A DNA stretch of 9,370 nucleotides from Clostridium sp. SCN 57-10 (GCA_001725215.1 MEFT01000077.1:1-9370); one strand, 5' to 3'. Counted from the stretch's first letter, positions 1 through 7,278 are shown. Notes: a model not told the origin generated them from the letters alone. Translations and numbers: made by a program.

Positions 1-467
1 ATGGCGCGTTTGTCGATATCGGCGGCGTGGACGGCATGGTGCATATCAGCGAGCTGTCTTGGAACCGCGTTAAGCATCCTTCGGACGTGCTGACGCTCGG
101 CCAGCAGATTGAAGTCTATGTGATCGCGCTTGACATGGAGAAGAAGAAGATCTCCCTTGGCTATCGCCAGTCGAGCGAGAATCCTTGGTCGAAGTTTGAA
201 AGCACCTACAAGGTTGGTGACGTTGTCAAGGTCAAGGTCGTAAAGTTCATGCCCTTCGGTGCATTTGCCGAGGTTCTTCCGGGCGTTGACGGTCTGATCC
301 ATATTTCGCAGATCGCAAACCGCCGCATTGCCAAAGCCGACGAGGCTCTGACCATCGGCCAGGAAGTGGAAGCTAAGATTACCGATATTGACAGCGAGAA
401 GAATAAAATTTCACTTAGCATCCGCGCGCTTTTGGACGGAGCCGGCGAAGCTTCCGACGCTGAATAG
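1..467 (+). CDS. S1 RNA-binding domain protein, C-terminal part (5' truncated); ribosomal protein S1-like, possibly IspH-S1 fusion
   Basis: The reading frame is already open at base 3 and runs to a TAG at 465-467, so about 154 C-terminal residues are visible and the start lies outside the window. Two S1 (OB-fold) repeats can be read. The first lacks its beginning: it starts at the GAFVDIGGVDGMVHIS strand and ends near KKKISLGYRQ. The second, about residues 62-145, is complete: VGDVVKVKVVKF, then GAFAEVLPGVDGLIHISQI, ending KNKISLSIRAL. A short acidic tail follows. S1 repeats bind single-stranded RNA, and in ribosomal protein S1 they help load mRNA on the 30S subunit. In many Clostridia S1 repeats are fused behind the isoprenoid enzyme IspH (LytB), and these repeats resemble that form, but the IspH part would be upstream and cannot be seen. 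A plain RpsA-like protein is the alternative. The gene ends in a strong terminator and is separate from the nfn genes. Confidence 0.9.
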   Translation, partial: GAFVDIGGVDGMVHISELSWNRVKHPSDVLTLGQQIEVYVIALDMEKKKISLGYRQSSENPWSKFESTYKVGDVVKVKVVKFMPFGAFAEVLPGVDGLIHISQIANRRIAKADEALTIGQEVEAKITDIDSEKNKISLSIRALLDGAGEASDAE

Positions 468-477
468 TAAGTTTCAC

Positions 478-513
478 AAAAGCCGCAGACAAAAAGTCTG
501 CGGCTTTTTCTTT
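478..513 (+). terminator. Rho-independent terminator after the S1-domain gene
   Basis: A perfect stem of 13 pairs is formed by 478-490 and 496-508. Nine of these pairs form the GC-rich core GCCGCAGAC/GTCTGCGGC, followed by four A-U pairs. The loop is five A, and the right arm runs into the T-rich tail TTTTTCTTT at 505-513. It starts 11 bases after the stop codon. The A-run on the left side could also let it work from the other strand, but no minus-strand gene ends here. Confidence 0.93.
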
Positions 514-768
514 GTAATCACACCACGAATGTACCTACCGGCTTGAGGCAAGCTGAAACCACGAAAAATGCACAAAAGCATGCGTCCAAAAGGGTTAATT
601 TTCGTTGTAACTTGAAAAATAGCTTGGATTTACGGGAATTGCTTAAAAACACAAAAAATATTTTCGTTATATTTTTATCGATATATCTTTAGCAAAAATA
701 GTTCTGCCATACGTCGAAAAAACTGTCGAAAAAAGGAGGCGGGCGGCATCGCGGCAGCGGCGGCGGGA
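514..768. other. AT-rich intergenic region without a recognised gene
   Basis: No convincing gene is seen. Most of it is AT-rich, with runs such as those at 650-690, and I find no well-spaced -35/-10 pair here. From about 735 to 767 the composition flips to a short GC-rich tract (GGAGGCGGGCGGC and GCGGCAGCGGCGGCGGG). A perfect Shine-Dalgarno-like AAAGGAGG lies at 732-739, but no ATG, GTG or TTG follows at usable distance. The frame of nfnA is open back to the TGA at 613-615, but with no ATG in it. No known riboswitch was recognised. Confidence 0.6.
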
Positions 769-797
769 TTGCCTTTTGCAAGATTATCCCCTATAAT
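769..797 (+). promoter_or_regulatory. Sigma-A-type promoter of the nfnAB genes
   Basis: TTGCCT (769-774, 4 of 6 matches to TTGACA) and a perfect TATAAT (792-797) are separated by exactly 17 bases. Transcription would start near 804, giving a leader of about 80 bases before the ATG at 883. That leader can form a 7-pair stem, 835-841 with 851-857 (one G-U pair), around a 9-base loop. No classical Rex operator (TTGTTAA-N4-TTAACAA) overlaps it. The call is from sequence match only. Confidence 0.7.
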
Positions 798-882
798 AAG
801 TAAGGTTCCATATTTTTTAGAATCAATTTGCGTCGGTGCGAAGATCGATATCGCATCGGGGCAGTGGGAAAGTAGGGTAACT

Positions 883-1725
883 ATGTTTAAAATTGCACAC
901 AAACAGAGACTTAACCCGACGGTTACGAGAATGGAGATTGAGGCGCCGCTTATCGCCCGCAAGGCCGAGCCCGGTCAATTTATCATTCTGCGCGTCGACG
1001 AAAACGGAGAGCGTTTTCCGCTTACCATCGCCGATACCGACCGCGAAAACGGCTTGGTTTCGATCATTTTCCAGCTGGTTGGCGCGGCTACCGAAGCCCT
1101 CAACCACAAAAACGAAGGCGAATACATTCAGGACTTTGTCGGTCCGCTTGGATCGCCCACGCATACGGAAGGGCTTAAGCGTGTCGCCATCATCGGCGGC
1201 GGCGTAGGCGGGGCCAGTGCCTATCCTGTGGCGAAGAAGCTGCACGAACAGGGCTGCGAGGTCACTTCCATTGTCGGCTTCCGTAACCGTGAGCTGCTCA
1301 TTTTGGAGGACGAGTTTAAGGCGGCGAGCGCGCGCTATATCGTCAAGACCGACGATGGCAGCTATGGCACGAAAGGCCTTGTGACCGACGCGCTGCGCGA
1401 GTTGCTGGAGGCTGGCGAGACCTTTGATGAGGTCATTGCCATCGGCCCGCTGATCATGATGAAATTTGTCTGCGCGCTGACCAAGGAATTTGGCGTAAAG
1501 ACAACGGTCAGCATGAACCCCATTATGATTGACGGTACAGGCATGTGCGGCGGATGCCGCCTTACCGTTGGCGGTGTGACGAAGTTTGCCTGCGTCGACG
1601 GTCCCGACTTTGACGGACATCTCGTTGATTTCGACGAGGCGATGCAGCGTTCGCGCACCTACTACGACTTCGAGCGCAAAGCGCACGAAGAGACCTGCAA
1701 CCTGTTCCAGAAGGAGGCAAAATAA
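883..1725 (+). CDS. nfnA: NfnA: small (FAD/[2Fe-2S]) subunit of NADH-dependent ferredoxin:NADP+ oxidoreductase
   Basis: This 280-residue protein belongs to the ferredoxin-NADP reductase-like family that also contains the PyrK-type dihydroorotate dehydrogenase electron-transfer subunit. In the NfnAB complex it holds the FAD at which NAD(H) reacts and a [2Fe-2S] cluster, in the cytoplasm. Visible landmarks are the flavin-binding RFPLTIAD (44-51), the nucleotide-binding GGGVGGASAYPVAK (105-118) and the cluster motif DGTGMCGGC with Cys222, Cys225 and then Cys237. In this family an Asp is reported as the fourth ligand; Asp217 is a candidate. Start: ATG 883 gives the family N-terminus MFKIAHKQRLNPTVTRMEIEAP and has a weak AGGG 5 bases upstream. 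The frame is open further upstream, but that stretch crosses the promoter and does not look like the family. The next gene, nfnB, starts 2 bases after this stop, which favours Nfn over a PyrK or sulfide dehydrogenase role, although annotations in this family are often mixed. Confidence 0.9.
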   Translation: MFKIAHKQRLNPTVTRMEIEAPLIARKAEPGQFIILRVDENGERFPLTIADTDRENGLVSIIFQLVGAATEALNHKNEGEYIQDFVGPLGSPTHTEGLKRVAIIGGGVGGASAYPVAKKLHEQGCEVTSIVGFRNRELLILEDEFKAASARYIVKTDDGSYGTKGLVTDALRELLEAGETFDEVIAIGPLIMMKFVCALTKEFGVKTTVSMNPIMIDGTGMCGGCRLTVGGVTKFACVDGPDFDGHLVDFDEAMQRSRTYYDFERKAHEETCNLFQKEAK

Positions 1726-1727
1726 CC

Positions 1728-3116
1728 ATGCCAAATATGTCTCTTGTTAAAAACGAGATGCCTTCTCAGGCTCCCGACGTTAGAAACAAAAATTTCAGTG
1801 AGGTTGCCCTTGGCTATACCGAGGAGCAGGCTATTGACGAAGCTCAGCGCTGCCTGAACTGCAAGCACAAGCCGTGCGTGTCGGGATGCCCCGTGCAAAT
1901 TGACATTCCGGCGTTCATCGAGCGAATCATTGCGCATGATTTTGAAGGCGCCTATCAGTCGATCTCAAAGAGCAGCTCGCTGCCCGCCGTGTGTGGCCGC
2001 GTATGTCCGCAGGAGTCTCAGTGCGAGTGCAAATGTGTGCGCGGAGTCAAGGGCGAGCCTGTCGCCATCGGCCGCCTCGAGCGTTTCGTGGCTGACTGGC
2101 ACAATGCCAATGCAACCGAAGCACCCGTTAAGCCCGTTCCGAACGGACATAAAGTCGCCATTGTCGGCTCCGGCCCCGCAGGCCTGACCTGCGCTGGCGA
2201 TCTGGCCAAAAAAGGCTATGAAGTCACCGTGTTTGAAGCTCTTCACCTTGCGGGCGGCGTCCTTGTCTACGGCATTCCCGAGTTCCGCCTGCCGAAGGCA
2301 ATCGTACAAAAGGAAATTGATACGCTCAAGAGCATCGGCGTTAAGCTTGAGACCAACATGGTTATCGGCCGCGTTCTGTCGATCGACGAGCTGTTTGAGA
2401 GCGGATTTGAAGCTGTCTTTATCGGAAGCGGAGCGGGTCTGCCGCGCTTTATGAACATCCCCGGTGAAAACCTGAAGGGCGTGTTCTCGGCCAACGAGTT
2501 TTTGACCCGTACCAACCTGATGCGCGCCTATCGCAACGACAGCGCCACCCCGATTGTCAAGGCGAAGAAGGTTGCCGTCGTCGGCGGCGGAAACGTTGCA
2601 ATGGATGCCGCGCGCTGCGCAAAGCGCCTTGGCGCCGAAGAGGTTTCCATCGTTTACCGTCGTTCCGAGGCAGAGCTTCCCGCCCGTCATGAAGAGGTTG
2701 AACATGCCAAGGAAGAGGGCATCCTCTTCAAGGTGCTTGTTAACCCCTGCGAAATCACAGGGGATACAAACGGATGGGTCAACGGCATGGTTTGCCGTGA
2801 GATGACGCTCGGCGAGCCGGATGCTTCCGGACGCCGCAGACCGGTGGAAAAAGAAGGCTCTGAGTTTAAGATGGATGTTGACTGCGTGATTATGTCGATC
2901 GGAACATCGCCCAATCCGCTGATCAAGTCGACGACCAAGGGCCTTGATACCCAGAAATGGGGCGGCATCATCGTACAGGAAGAAACCGGCCTTACTTCCC
3001 GCGAGGGTGTATATGCCGGCGGAGACGCCGTAACGGGCGCCGCCACTGTCATCCTCGCAATGGGAGCGGGCAAAACGGCCGCGCAAGCCATTGACGAGCA
3101 ACTGTCCAAGAAATAA
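1728..3116 (+). CDS. nfnB: NfnB: large (FAD/[4Fe-4S]) subunit of NADH-dependent ferredoxin:NADP+ oxidoreductase (GltA/GltD-like)
   Basis: This 462-residue protein has the architecture of the glutamate synthase small subunit and of NfnB. The N-terminal Fe-S domain has Cys42, Cys45, Cys50, Cys54 (CLNCKHKPCVSGCP) and a second group Cys89, Cys93, Cys99, Cys103, enough for two [4Fe-4S] clusters. Next come an FAD Rossmann motif GSGPAG (147-152), an NADPH motif VVGGGNVAMDAAR (284-296) and the C-terminal FAD-contact segment GGDAVTGAATVILAMGAGK (431-449). In NfnAB its FAD bifurcates electrons: NADPH oxidation is coupled to reduction of both NAD+ and ferredoxin, and in cells the reverse often supplies NADPH from NADH plus reduced ferredoxin. 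The ATG at 1728 lies 10 bases after AAGGAGG (1711-1717); an in-frame ATG at 1737 is less likely. No glutamate synthase large subunit is nearby and nfnA is directly upstream, so Nfn is preferred over GltD. Confidence 0.9.
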   Translation: MPNMSLVKNEMPSQAPDVRNKNFSEVALGYTEEQAIDEAQRCLNCKHKPCVSGCPVQIDIPAFIERIIAHDFEGAYQSISKSSSLPAVCGRVCPQESQCECKCVRGVKGEPVAIGRLERFVADWHNANATEAPVKPVPNGHKVAIVGSGPAGLTCAGDLAKKGYEVTVFEALHLAGGVLVYGIPEFRLPKAIVQKEIDTLKSIGVKLETNMVIGRVLSIDELFESGFEAVFIGSGAGLPRFMNIPGENLKGVFSANEFLTRTNLMRAYRNDSATPIVKAKKVAVVGGGNVAMDAARCAKRLGAEEVSIVYRRSEAELPARHEEVEHAKEEGILFKVLVNPCEITGDTNGWVNGMVCREMTLGEPDASGRRRPVEKEGSEFKMDVDCVIMSIGTSPNPLIKSTTKGLDTQKWGGIIVQEETGLTSREGVYAGGDAVTGAATVILAMGAGKTAAQAIDEQLSKK

Positions 3117-3121
3117 AATAG

Positions 3122-3220
3122 CGTGGTTGCGGCACGGTAGGGAAGCATATGCTTCCCGCCGGCCGTCAACCACACGGGTACGCGCCCGGAGACGGACGCG
3201 TCCCCGTGTGGTTGACCACA
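3122..3220. repeat. Nested and competing inverted repeats between nfnB and hydC
   Basis: Three arms share one core. GTGGTTG at 3123-3129 can pair with CAACCAC at 3167-3173. The same CAACCAC, extended to TCAACCACACGGG (3166-3178), pairs perfectly over 13 bases with 3203-3215, and that stem continues after one mismatch with ACGCG (3180-3184)/CGCGT (3197-3201) around a 12-base loop. Inside the first structure is a perfect 18-base palindrome, GGGAAGCATATGCTTCCC (3140-3157). At the end, TGTGGT-TG-ACCACA (3207-3220) is another small inverted repeat. The two large stems exclude each other. No T-run follows 3215, so this is not a standard intrinsic terminator. It could be an mRNA-stabilising or processing element between the nfn and hyd parts, an attenuator of unknown type, or a REP/MITE-like repeat. 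Confidence 0.75.
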
Positions 3221-3256
3221 TGACGCAGTGAAGGAATACAAAACAGGAGGAACAAT

Positions 3257-3742
3257 ATGCAAGACTCGTTTGACTACGCTGTGATTGATCAAATCATCGA
3301 TCAGCACGGAGCCAAGCCCAGCGCAATCATCGCGATTTTGCAAGCAGTGCAAGAGCATTACCGTTATTTACCTCGCGAGGCATTTGAACATATGTCGCAG
3401 CGGTTGTCTGTTAGCTGCGCAAGCATCTATTCTGTGGCAACGTTCTATGAAAACTTCTCTCTCGAGCCTAAGGGGAAATACGTCATTAAGGTGTGCGACG
3501 GAACTGCTTGCCACGTGCGCCGTTCCATCCCGATTCTTGAGCGTCTGTATGCCGACCTTAAACTGTCGGATAAGAAGGCGACGACAGATGATAATCTGTT
3601 CACCGTTGAGACGGTTTCCTGTCTCGGCGCGTGCGGGCTCGCTCCCGTTTTGACTGTAAATGATAAGGTTTACCCCGCAATGACACCCGATAAGGCAAGC
3701 GCCCTGCTTGCCACGCTGCGAGAGGAGGCGCAAAATGCTTAA
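3257..3742 (+). CDS. hydC: HydC: NuoE-like [2Fe-2S] subunit of electron-bifurcating [FeFe] hydrogenase
   Basis: This 161-residue protein matches the NuoE/HydC family: a helical N-terminal part with the ATFYENF motif (61-67), then a thioredoxin-like ferredoxin fold. The [2Fe-2S] ligands are Cys80 and Cys85 (C-x4-C in KVCDGTACHVRRS) and Cys122 and Cys126 (C-x3-C in SCLGACGLAP). In HydABC this subunit sits next to the FMN subunit HydB and carries a [2Fe-2S] cluster near the flavin. The start is well supported by AGGAGG (3245-3250) 6 bases before the ATG. The gene follows the structured 140-base gap after nfnB and overlaps hydB by 8 bases. NuoE of a respiratory complex is the family alternative, but the following HydB and HydA settle the assignment. 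Confidence 0.92.
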   Translation: MQDSFDYAVIDQIIDQHGAKPSAIIAILQAVQEHYRYLPREAFEHMSQRLSVSCASIYSVATFYENFSLEPKGKYVIKVCDGTACHVRRSIPILERLYADLKLSDKKATTDDNLFTVETVSCLGACGLAPVLTVNDKVYPAMTPDKASALLATLREEAQNA

Positions 3743-5609
3743 GAACAGAGAAGAACTGCATACGCTGCGCCGCGTCTTTTCAGAATCGCTTCATGCGGAA
3801 AAGAAAAAAATTCTGGTGTGCGCTGGTACGGGTTGCATCGCAGGCGGATCGCTTGAGATTTATGATGAACTTAAGCACCTGATGGAGCAGCGCGGCATTC
3901 AGTGCGATGTCGAGCTTGCCCATGAGCCCCATGAAGGCGCAGTCGGCCTCAAGAAGAGCGGTTGCCATGGCTTCTGCGAAATGGGCCCGCTGATGCGCAT
4001 CGAGCCGCAAGGCTACCTTTACACCAAGGTCAAGCTTGAGGATTGCGAAGAAATCGTCGAGAAGACCATCGTGCGCGGCGAGCATATCGAGCGCCTTGCC
4101 TATCAAAAGGGCGGCGTTGTGCAGATGCGCCAGGAAGATATCCCGTTTTACAAAAAGCAAACCCGTGTCGTGCTTGAGCACACCGGACATATCGATGCAA
4201 CGTCGATCAAGGAATATCTCGCCATCGGCGGATATGAGGCGCTCGAAAAGGCGCTGTTTGATATGACCTCCGATGAGATCATCCATGAGATCACTGAGTC
4301 GAACCTGCGTGGCAGAGGCGGCGGCGGTTTCCCGGCCGGCCGTAAATGGTCGCAGGTTAAGCGTCAAAAGGAACCCCAGAAGTATGTTGTCTGCAACGGC
4401 GACGAGGGAGACCCCGGCGCGTTTATGGATCGCTCCATTATGGAAGGCGACCCCCATCGCATGATTGAGGGCATGATGGTCGCCGGTCTTGCGTGTGGTG
4501 CAAACGAGGGATATATCTATGTGCGCGCCGAGTATCCCATGGCGGTTGAGCGCCTGCGCAATGCTATCGCGCAGGCCATGGAATTCGGCCTGCTGGGCGA
4601 CCACATCCTCGGCAGCGATTTCAGCTTCCATCTGCATATCAACCGCGGCGCAGGCGCGTTCGTTTGCGGCGAAGGCTCGGCGCTCACTGCTTCCATCGAA
4701 GGCAAGCGCGGTATGCCGCGCGTTAAGCCGCCGCGTACCGTGGAACAAGGTCTGTTTGAGAAGCCGACGGTGCTCAACAACGTGGAAACCTTCGCCAATG
4801 TGCCGCTTATCATCACCAAGGGCGCGGCATGGTACAAAACCATGGGACCCGAGAGCAGCCCCGGCACAAAGGCGTTTGCACTGACCGGAAACATTCAGAA
4901 CACCGGACTCATCGAAGTTCCGATGGGCACGACGCTGCGTGAAGTCATTTTTGACATCGGCGGCGGCATGCGTGGCGACGCTCAGTTTAAGGCGGTTCAG
5001 ATCGGCGGCCCTTCGGGTGGCTGCCTTACCAGCGAGCAGCTTGATATTCCGCTTGACTTTGACTCGCTCAAAAAAGCCGATGCGATGATCGGCTCCGGCG
5101 GTCTCGTCGTCATGGACGAAAACACCTGCATGGTCGAGGTTGCACGCTTCTTTATGAACTTTACCCAGAATGAATCGTGCGGAAAGTGCGTGCCGTGCCG
5201 TGAGGGCACTAAGCGCATGCTTGAGATTCTTGAGCGTATCGTTGCCGGAAAGGGAGAGACTGGAGATATCGAGCTGCTGCTCGATCTGGCTGATACCATT
5301 TCCAATACCGCGCTCTGCGGATTGGGCAAAACGGCTGCGTCGCCCGTGGTAAGCACCATTAAGAACTTCCGCAGCGAATATGAAGCGCATATCGAGCAAA
5401 AGCGCTGTCCGGCGGGAACCTGCCAGAAGCTGAAGCGGATCTATATCGAAGCGCCCGAATGTAAGGGCTGCTCGAAGTGTGCACGCATCTGCCCGGTTAA
5501 CGCGATCACCGGCGAGCTCAAGTCGCCTTATAAAATCGACCCCACTAAGTGCATCAAGTGCGGCGCATGCGTTTCCACCTGCCCGTTCCATGCCATTAAG
5601 GAGGCCTGA
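3735..5609 (+). CDS. hydB: HydB: NuoF-like FMN/NADH-binding subunit of electron-bifurcating [FeFe] hydrogenase
   Basis: This 624-residue cytoplasmic subunit oxidises or reduces NAD(H) at FMN and is the bifurcation site in HydABC. Domains in order: an N-terminal thioredoxin-like [2Fe-2S] domain (about 20-115; Cys29, Cys34, Cys77, Cys81); the NuoF core with FMN-binding GRGGGGFPAG (193-202) and NGDEGDPGAFMDR (221-233); a [4Fe-4S] site SCGKCVPCREGTKR (Cys482, Cys485, Cys488) completed by Cys528; and a C-terminal two-cluster ferredoxin domain (Cys576, 579, 582, 586 and Cys606, 609, 612, 616). Cys558 and Cys563, just before the ferredoxin domain, may belong to the zinc-binding hinge described in HydABC-type structures. 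The ATG at 3735 has GAGGAGG 6 bases upstream and lies inside the end of hydC (8-base overlap). The extra N- and C-terminal domains separate it from complex I NuoF. Confidence 0.93.
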   Translation: MLKNREELHTLRRVFSESLHAEKKKILVCAGTGCIAGGSLEIYDELKHLMEQRGIQCDVELAHEPHEGAVGLKKSGCHGFCEMGPLMRIEPQGYLYTKVKLEDCEEIVEKTIVRGEHIERLAYQKGGVVQMRQEDIPFYKKQTRVVLEHTGHIDATSIKEYLAIGGYEALEKALFDMTSDEIIHEITESNLRGRGGGGFPAGRKWSQVKRQKEPQKYVVCNGDEGDPGAFMDRSIMEGDPHRMIEGMMVAGLACGANEGYIYVRAEYPMAVERLRNAIAQAMEFGLLGDHILGSDFSFHLHINRGAGAFVCGEGSALTASIEGKRGMPRVKPPRTVEQGLFEKPTVLNNVETFANVPLIITKGAAWYKTMGPESSPGTKAFALTGNIQNTGLIEVPMGTTLREVIFDIGGGMRGDAQFKAVQIGGPSGGCLTSEQLDIPLDFDSLKKADAMIGSGGLVVMDENTCMVEVARFFMNFTQNESCGKCVPCREGTKRMLEILERIVAGKGETGDIELLLDLADTISNTALCGLGKTAASPVVSTIKNFRSEYEAHIEQKRCPAGTCQKLKRIYIEAPECKGCSKCARICPVNAITGELKSPYKIDPTKCIKCGACVSTCPFHAIKEA

Positions 5610-5613
5610 TACG

Positions 5614-7278
5614 ATGGAAAAACTCAATTACATGCTCGTTGACGGCAACCCCGTCGAAATAAACGGCGAGAAAAACCTGCTTGAAATCATCCGCAAGGTT
5701 GGCGTCGAGCTGCCGACTTTCTGCTACTACTCCGAGCTTTCGGTTTACGGCGCGTGCAGAATGTGCATGGTCGAAAACCAGTGGGGTGGGATGGATGCTG
5801 CATGCTCCACGCCCCCCAAAGCAGGAATGGAGATTTACACCAATACCGAGCGTCTGCGTAAATACCGCAAAATGATTCTTGAGCTGCTGCTCTCGAACCA
5901 CTGCCGTGACTGCACGTCGTGCGAAAAAAATGGCAGCTGCAAGCTGCAGGAGCTCGCCATGCGCTTCGGCATTGACCGTGTGCGCTTTGAGAACCTGAAG
6001 GAGAAGCCGCTGCTCGACGAATCTTCGCTGAGCATCACACGCGATCAGAACAAGTGCATTCTCTGCGGCGACTGTGTGCGCATGTGCAACGAAGTGCAGA
6101 ACGTTGGTGCGATCGACTTTGCGCACCGCGGCTCGAACATGATCATTGCGACCGCGTTTGATGAGCCCATCGCGCAGTCGAATTGCGTTGGCTGCGGCCA
6201 GTGCGCCGCCGTCTGCCCGACGGGAGCCATTGTCGTCAAAAACGATACCAACCCTGTCTGGAAAGAGCTGAGCGATAAAAACACGAAAGTAGTTGCGCAG
6301 ATCGCGCCTGCCGTTCGCGTTGCCGTTGCGAAGTCGTTTGGCCTGCCCGCCGACGAAAACTCGATGGGCCGTATCATCGCCGCGCTGCGCCGCCTCGGCT
6401 TTGACGAGGTGTTTGATACCGCGACGGGTGCCGACCTTACGGTGCTTGAAGAAAGCAATGAGTTTCTCAAGCGTCTTGAGACGCCGCAGGAGTTCCCGCT
6501 CTTCACCTCGTGCTGCCCGGCATGGGTTAAATACTGTGAGAACCATCATCCCGATTTGATGCCGCATGTGTCGACATGCAAGTCGCCGATGCAGATGTTC
6601 TCGTCCGTCATCAAAGAGCAGTACAAGCATTCGAGCCGCAGAGTGGTCAATGTTGCCATCATGCCGTGCACCGCGAAGAAGGGTGAAGCTGCTCGCCCGG
6701 AATTCCGCTATGATTCCGCACCTTCGACCGATTATGTGCTCACCACGCAAGAGGTCATTCGCATGATTCGTGAGGCCGGCATTGTGTTTGCCGAGCTCGA
6801 GCCGGAGGCGGTCGATTCGACATTCAGCACAGCGACAGGTGCCGGTGTCATCTTCGGCGTCACAGGCGGTGTCACCGAAGCGGTTCTGCGCCGCGTCTCG
6901 GCCGACAAGTCTGCGCGCGCCATCAATGAAACTACTGTCATTGCGGGCGACACAAAGCTGCGCATTGCGGTCGTCAGCGGCCTGAAAAACGCGGAGGATT
7001 TGATTCAGCGCATCAAGGGTGGCGAGCACTTTGACTTTGTCGAAGTGATGGCATGCCCGGGCGGCTGCGTCAGCGGCGCGGGTCAGCCGGTCGGATCCCG
7101 CCAGACGAAGGAGCAGCGCGGCAAGGCGCTTTACTCGGCGGATCGCCTGATCAGCATCAAGCGTTCGGAAGAGAACCCGCTGATGATGAGCCTTTATAAC
7201 GGCGTGCTGCGCGGCAAGGTGCACGACCTGCTGCATGTGCACTATCCGCTGAGCAACAAGGAGCATGGCCATGACTAA
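5614..7278 (+). CDS. hydA: HydA: catalytic subunit of [FeFe] hydrogenase (group A, bifurcating type)
   Basis: This 554-residue enzyme reduces protons to H2, or oxidises H2, at the H-cluster. An N-terminal [2Fe-2S] domain has Cys37, 48, 51, 64. A His-ligated [4Fe-4S] site has His96, Cys100, Cys103, Cys109. Two ferredoxin-type [4Fe-4S] sites have Cys148, 151, 154, 158 and Cys191, 194, 197, 201. All three H-cluster signatures are intact: L1 TSCCPAW (298-304; Cys300 proton-relay, Cys301 ligand), L2 MPCTAKKGE (350-358; Cys352 ligand, Lys355), and L3 EVMACPGGC (477-485; Cys481 and Cys485 ligands). Glu280 and Glu283 match the acidic proton path of clostridial hydrogenase CpI. L3 continues as GAGQP where GGGQP is common. 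The ATG at 5614 follows AAGGAGG (5598-5604) and lies 4 bases after hydB. The C-terminus lacks the extra [2Fe-2S] domain of longer HydA proteins; the next small gene appears to supply it. The maturases HydE, HydF and HydG are not in the window. Confidence 0.95.
   Translation: MEKLNYMLVDGNPVEINGEKNLLEIIRKVGVELPTFCYYSELSVYGACRMCMVENQWGGMDAACSTPPKAGMEIYTNTERLRKYRKMILELLLSNHCRDCTSCEKNGSCKLQELAMRFGIDRVRFENLKEKPLLDESSLSITRDQNKCILCGDCVRMCNEVQNVGAIDFAHRGSNMIIATAFDEPIAQSNCVGCGQCAAVCPTGAIVVKNDTNPVWKELSDKNTKVVAQIAPAVRVAVAKSFGLPADENSMGRIIAALRRLGFDEVFDTATGADLTVLEESNEFLKRLETPQEFPLFTSCCPAWVKYCENHHPDLMPHVSTCKSPMQMFSSVIKEQYKHSSRRVVNVAIMPCTAKKGEAARPEFRYDSAPSTDYVLTTQEVIRMIREAGIVFAELEPEAVDSTFSTATGAGVIFGVTGGVTEAVLRRVSADKSARAINETTVIAGDTKLRIAVVSGLKNAEDLIQRIKGGEHFDFVEVMACPGGCVSGAGQPVGSRQTKEQRGKALYSADRLISIKRSEENPLMMSLYNGVLRGKVHDLLHVHYPLSNKEHGHD

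Noticed and set aside
594..611. Possible Rex (NADH-sensing) operator: GTTAA ... TTGTAAC
   Set aside because: Only four bases at each end are symmetric; it does not match the TTGTTAA-N4-TTAACAA pattern well enough.
769..882. TTG start at 769 for nfnA, adding 38 residues
   Set aside because: The extra residues would be encoded by the promoter itself (TTGCCT/TATAAT), are unlike the family, and have no spaced ribosome binding site; ATG 883 gives the usual N-terminus and 280-residue length.
3212..3242. Possible internal promoter before hydC (TTGACC ... TACAAA)
   Set aside because: The spacer is 19 bases, the -10 is poor, and the transcript would begin almost inside the ribosome binding site at 3245-3250.
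3257..5609. Complex I (NuoE/NuoF) genes
   Set aside because: The FMN subunit has the HydB-specific N-terminal [2Fe-2S] and C-terminal two-cluster ferredoxin domains, and the next gene carries all H-cluster motifs; no other nuo genes are present.
3780..5627. Long open frame (615 codons) on the minus strand opposite hydB, and similar ones opposite nfnA, nfnB and hydA
   Set aside because: These are codon-bias shadows of GC-rich genes: no family resemblance, no ribosome binding site, and full overlap with strongly supported genes.
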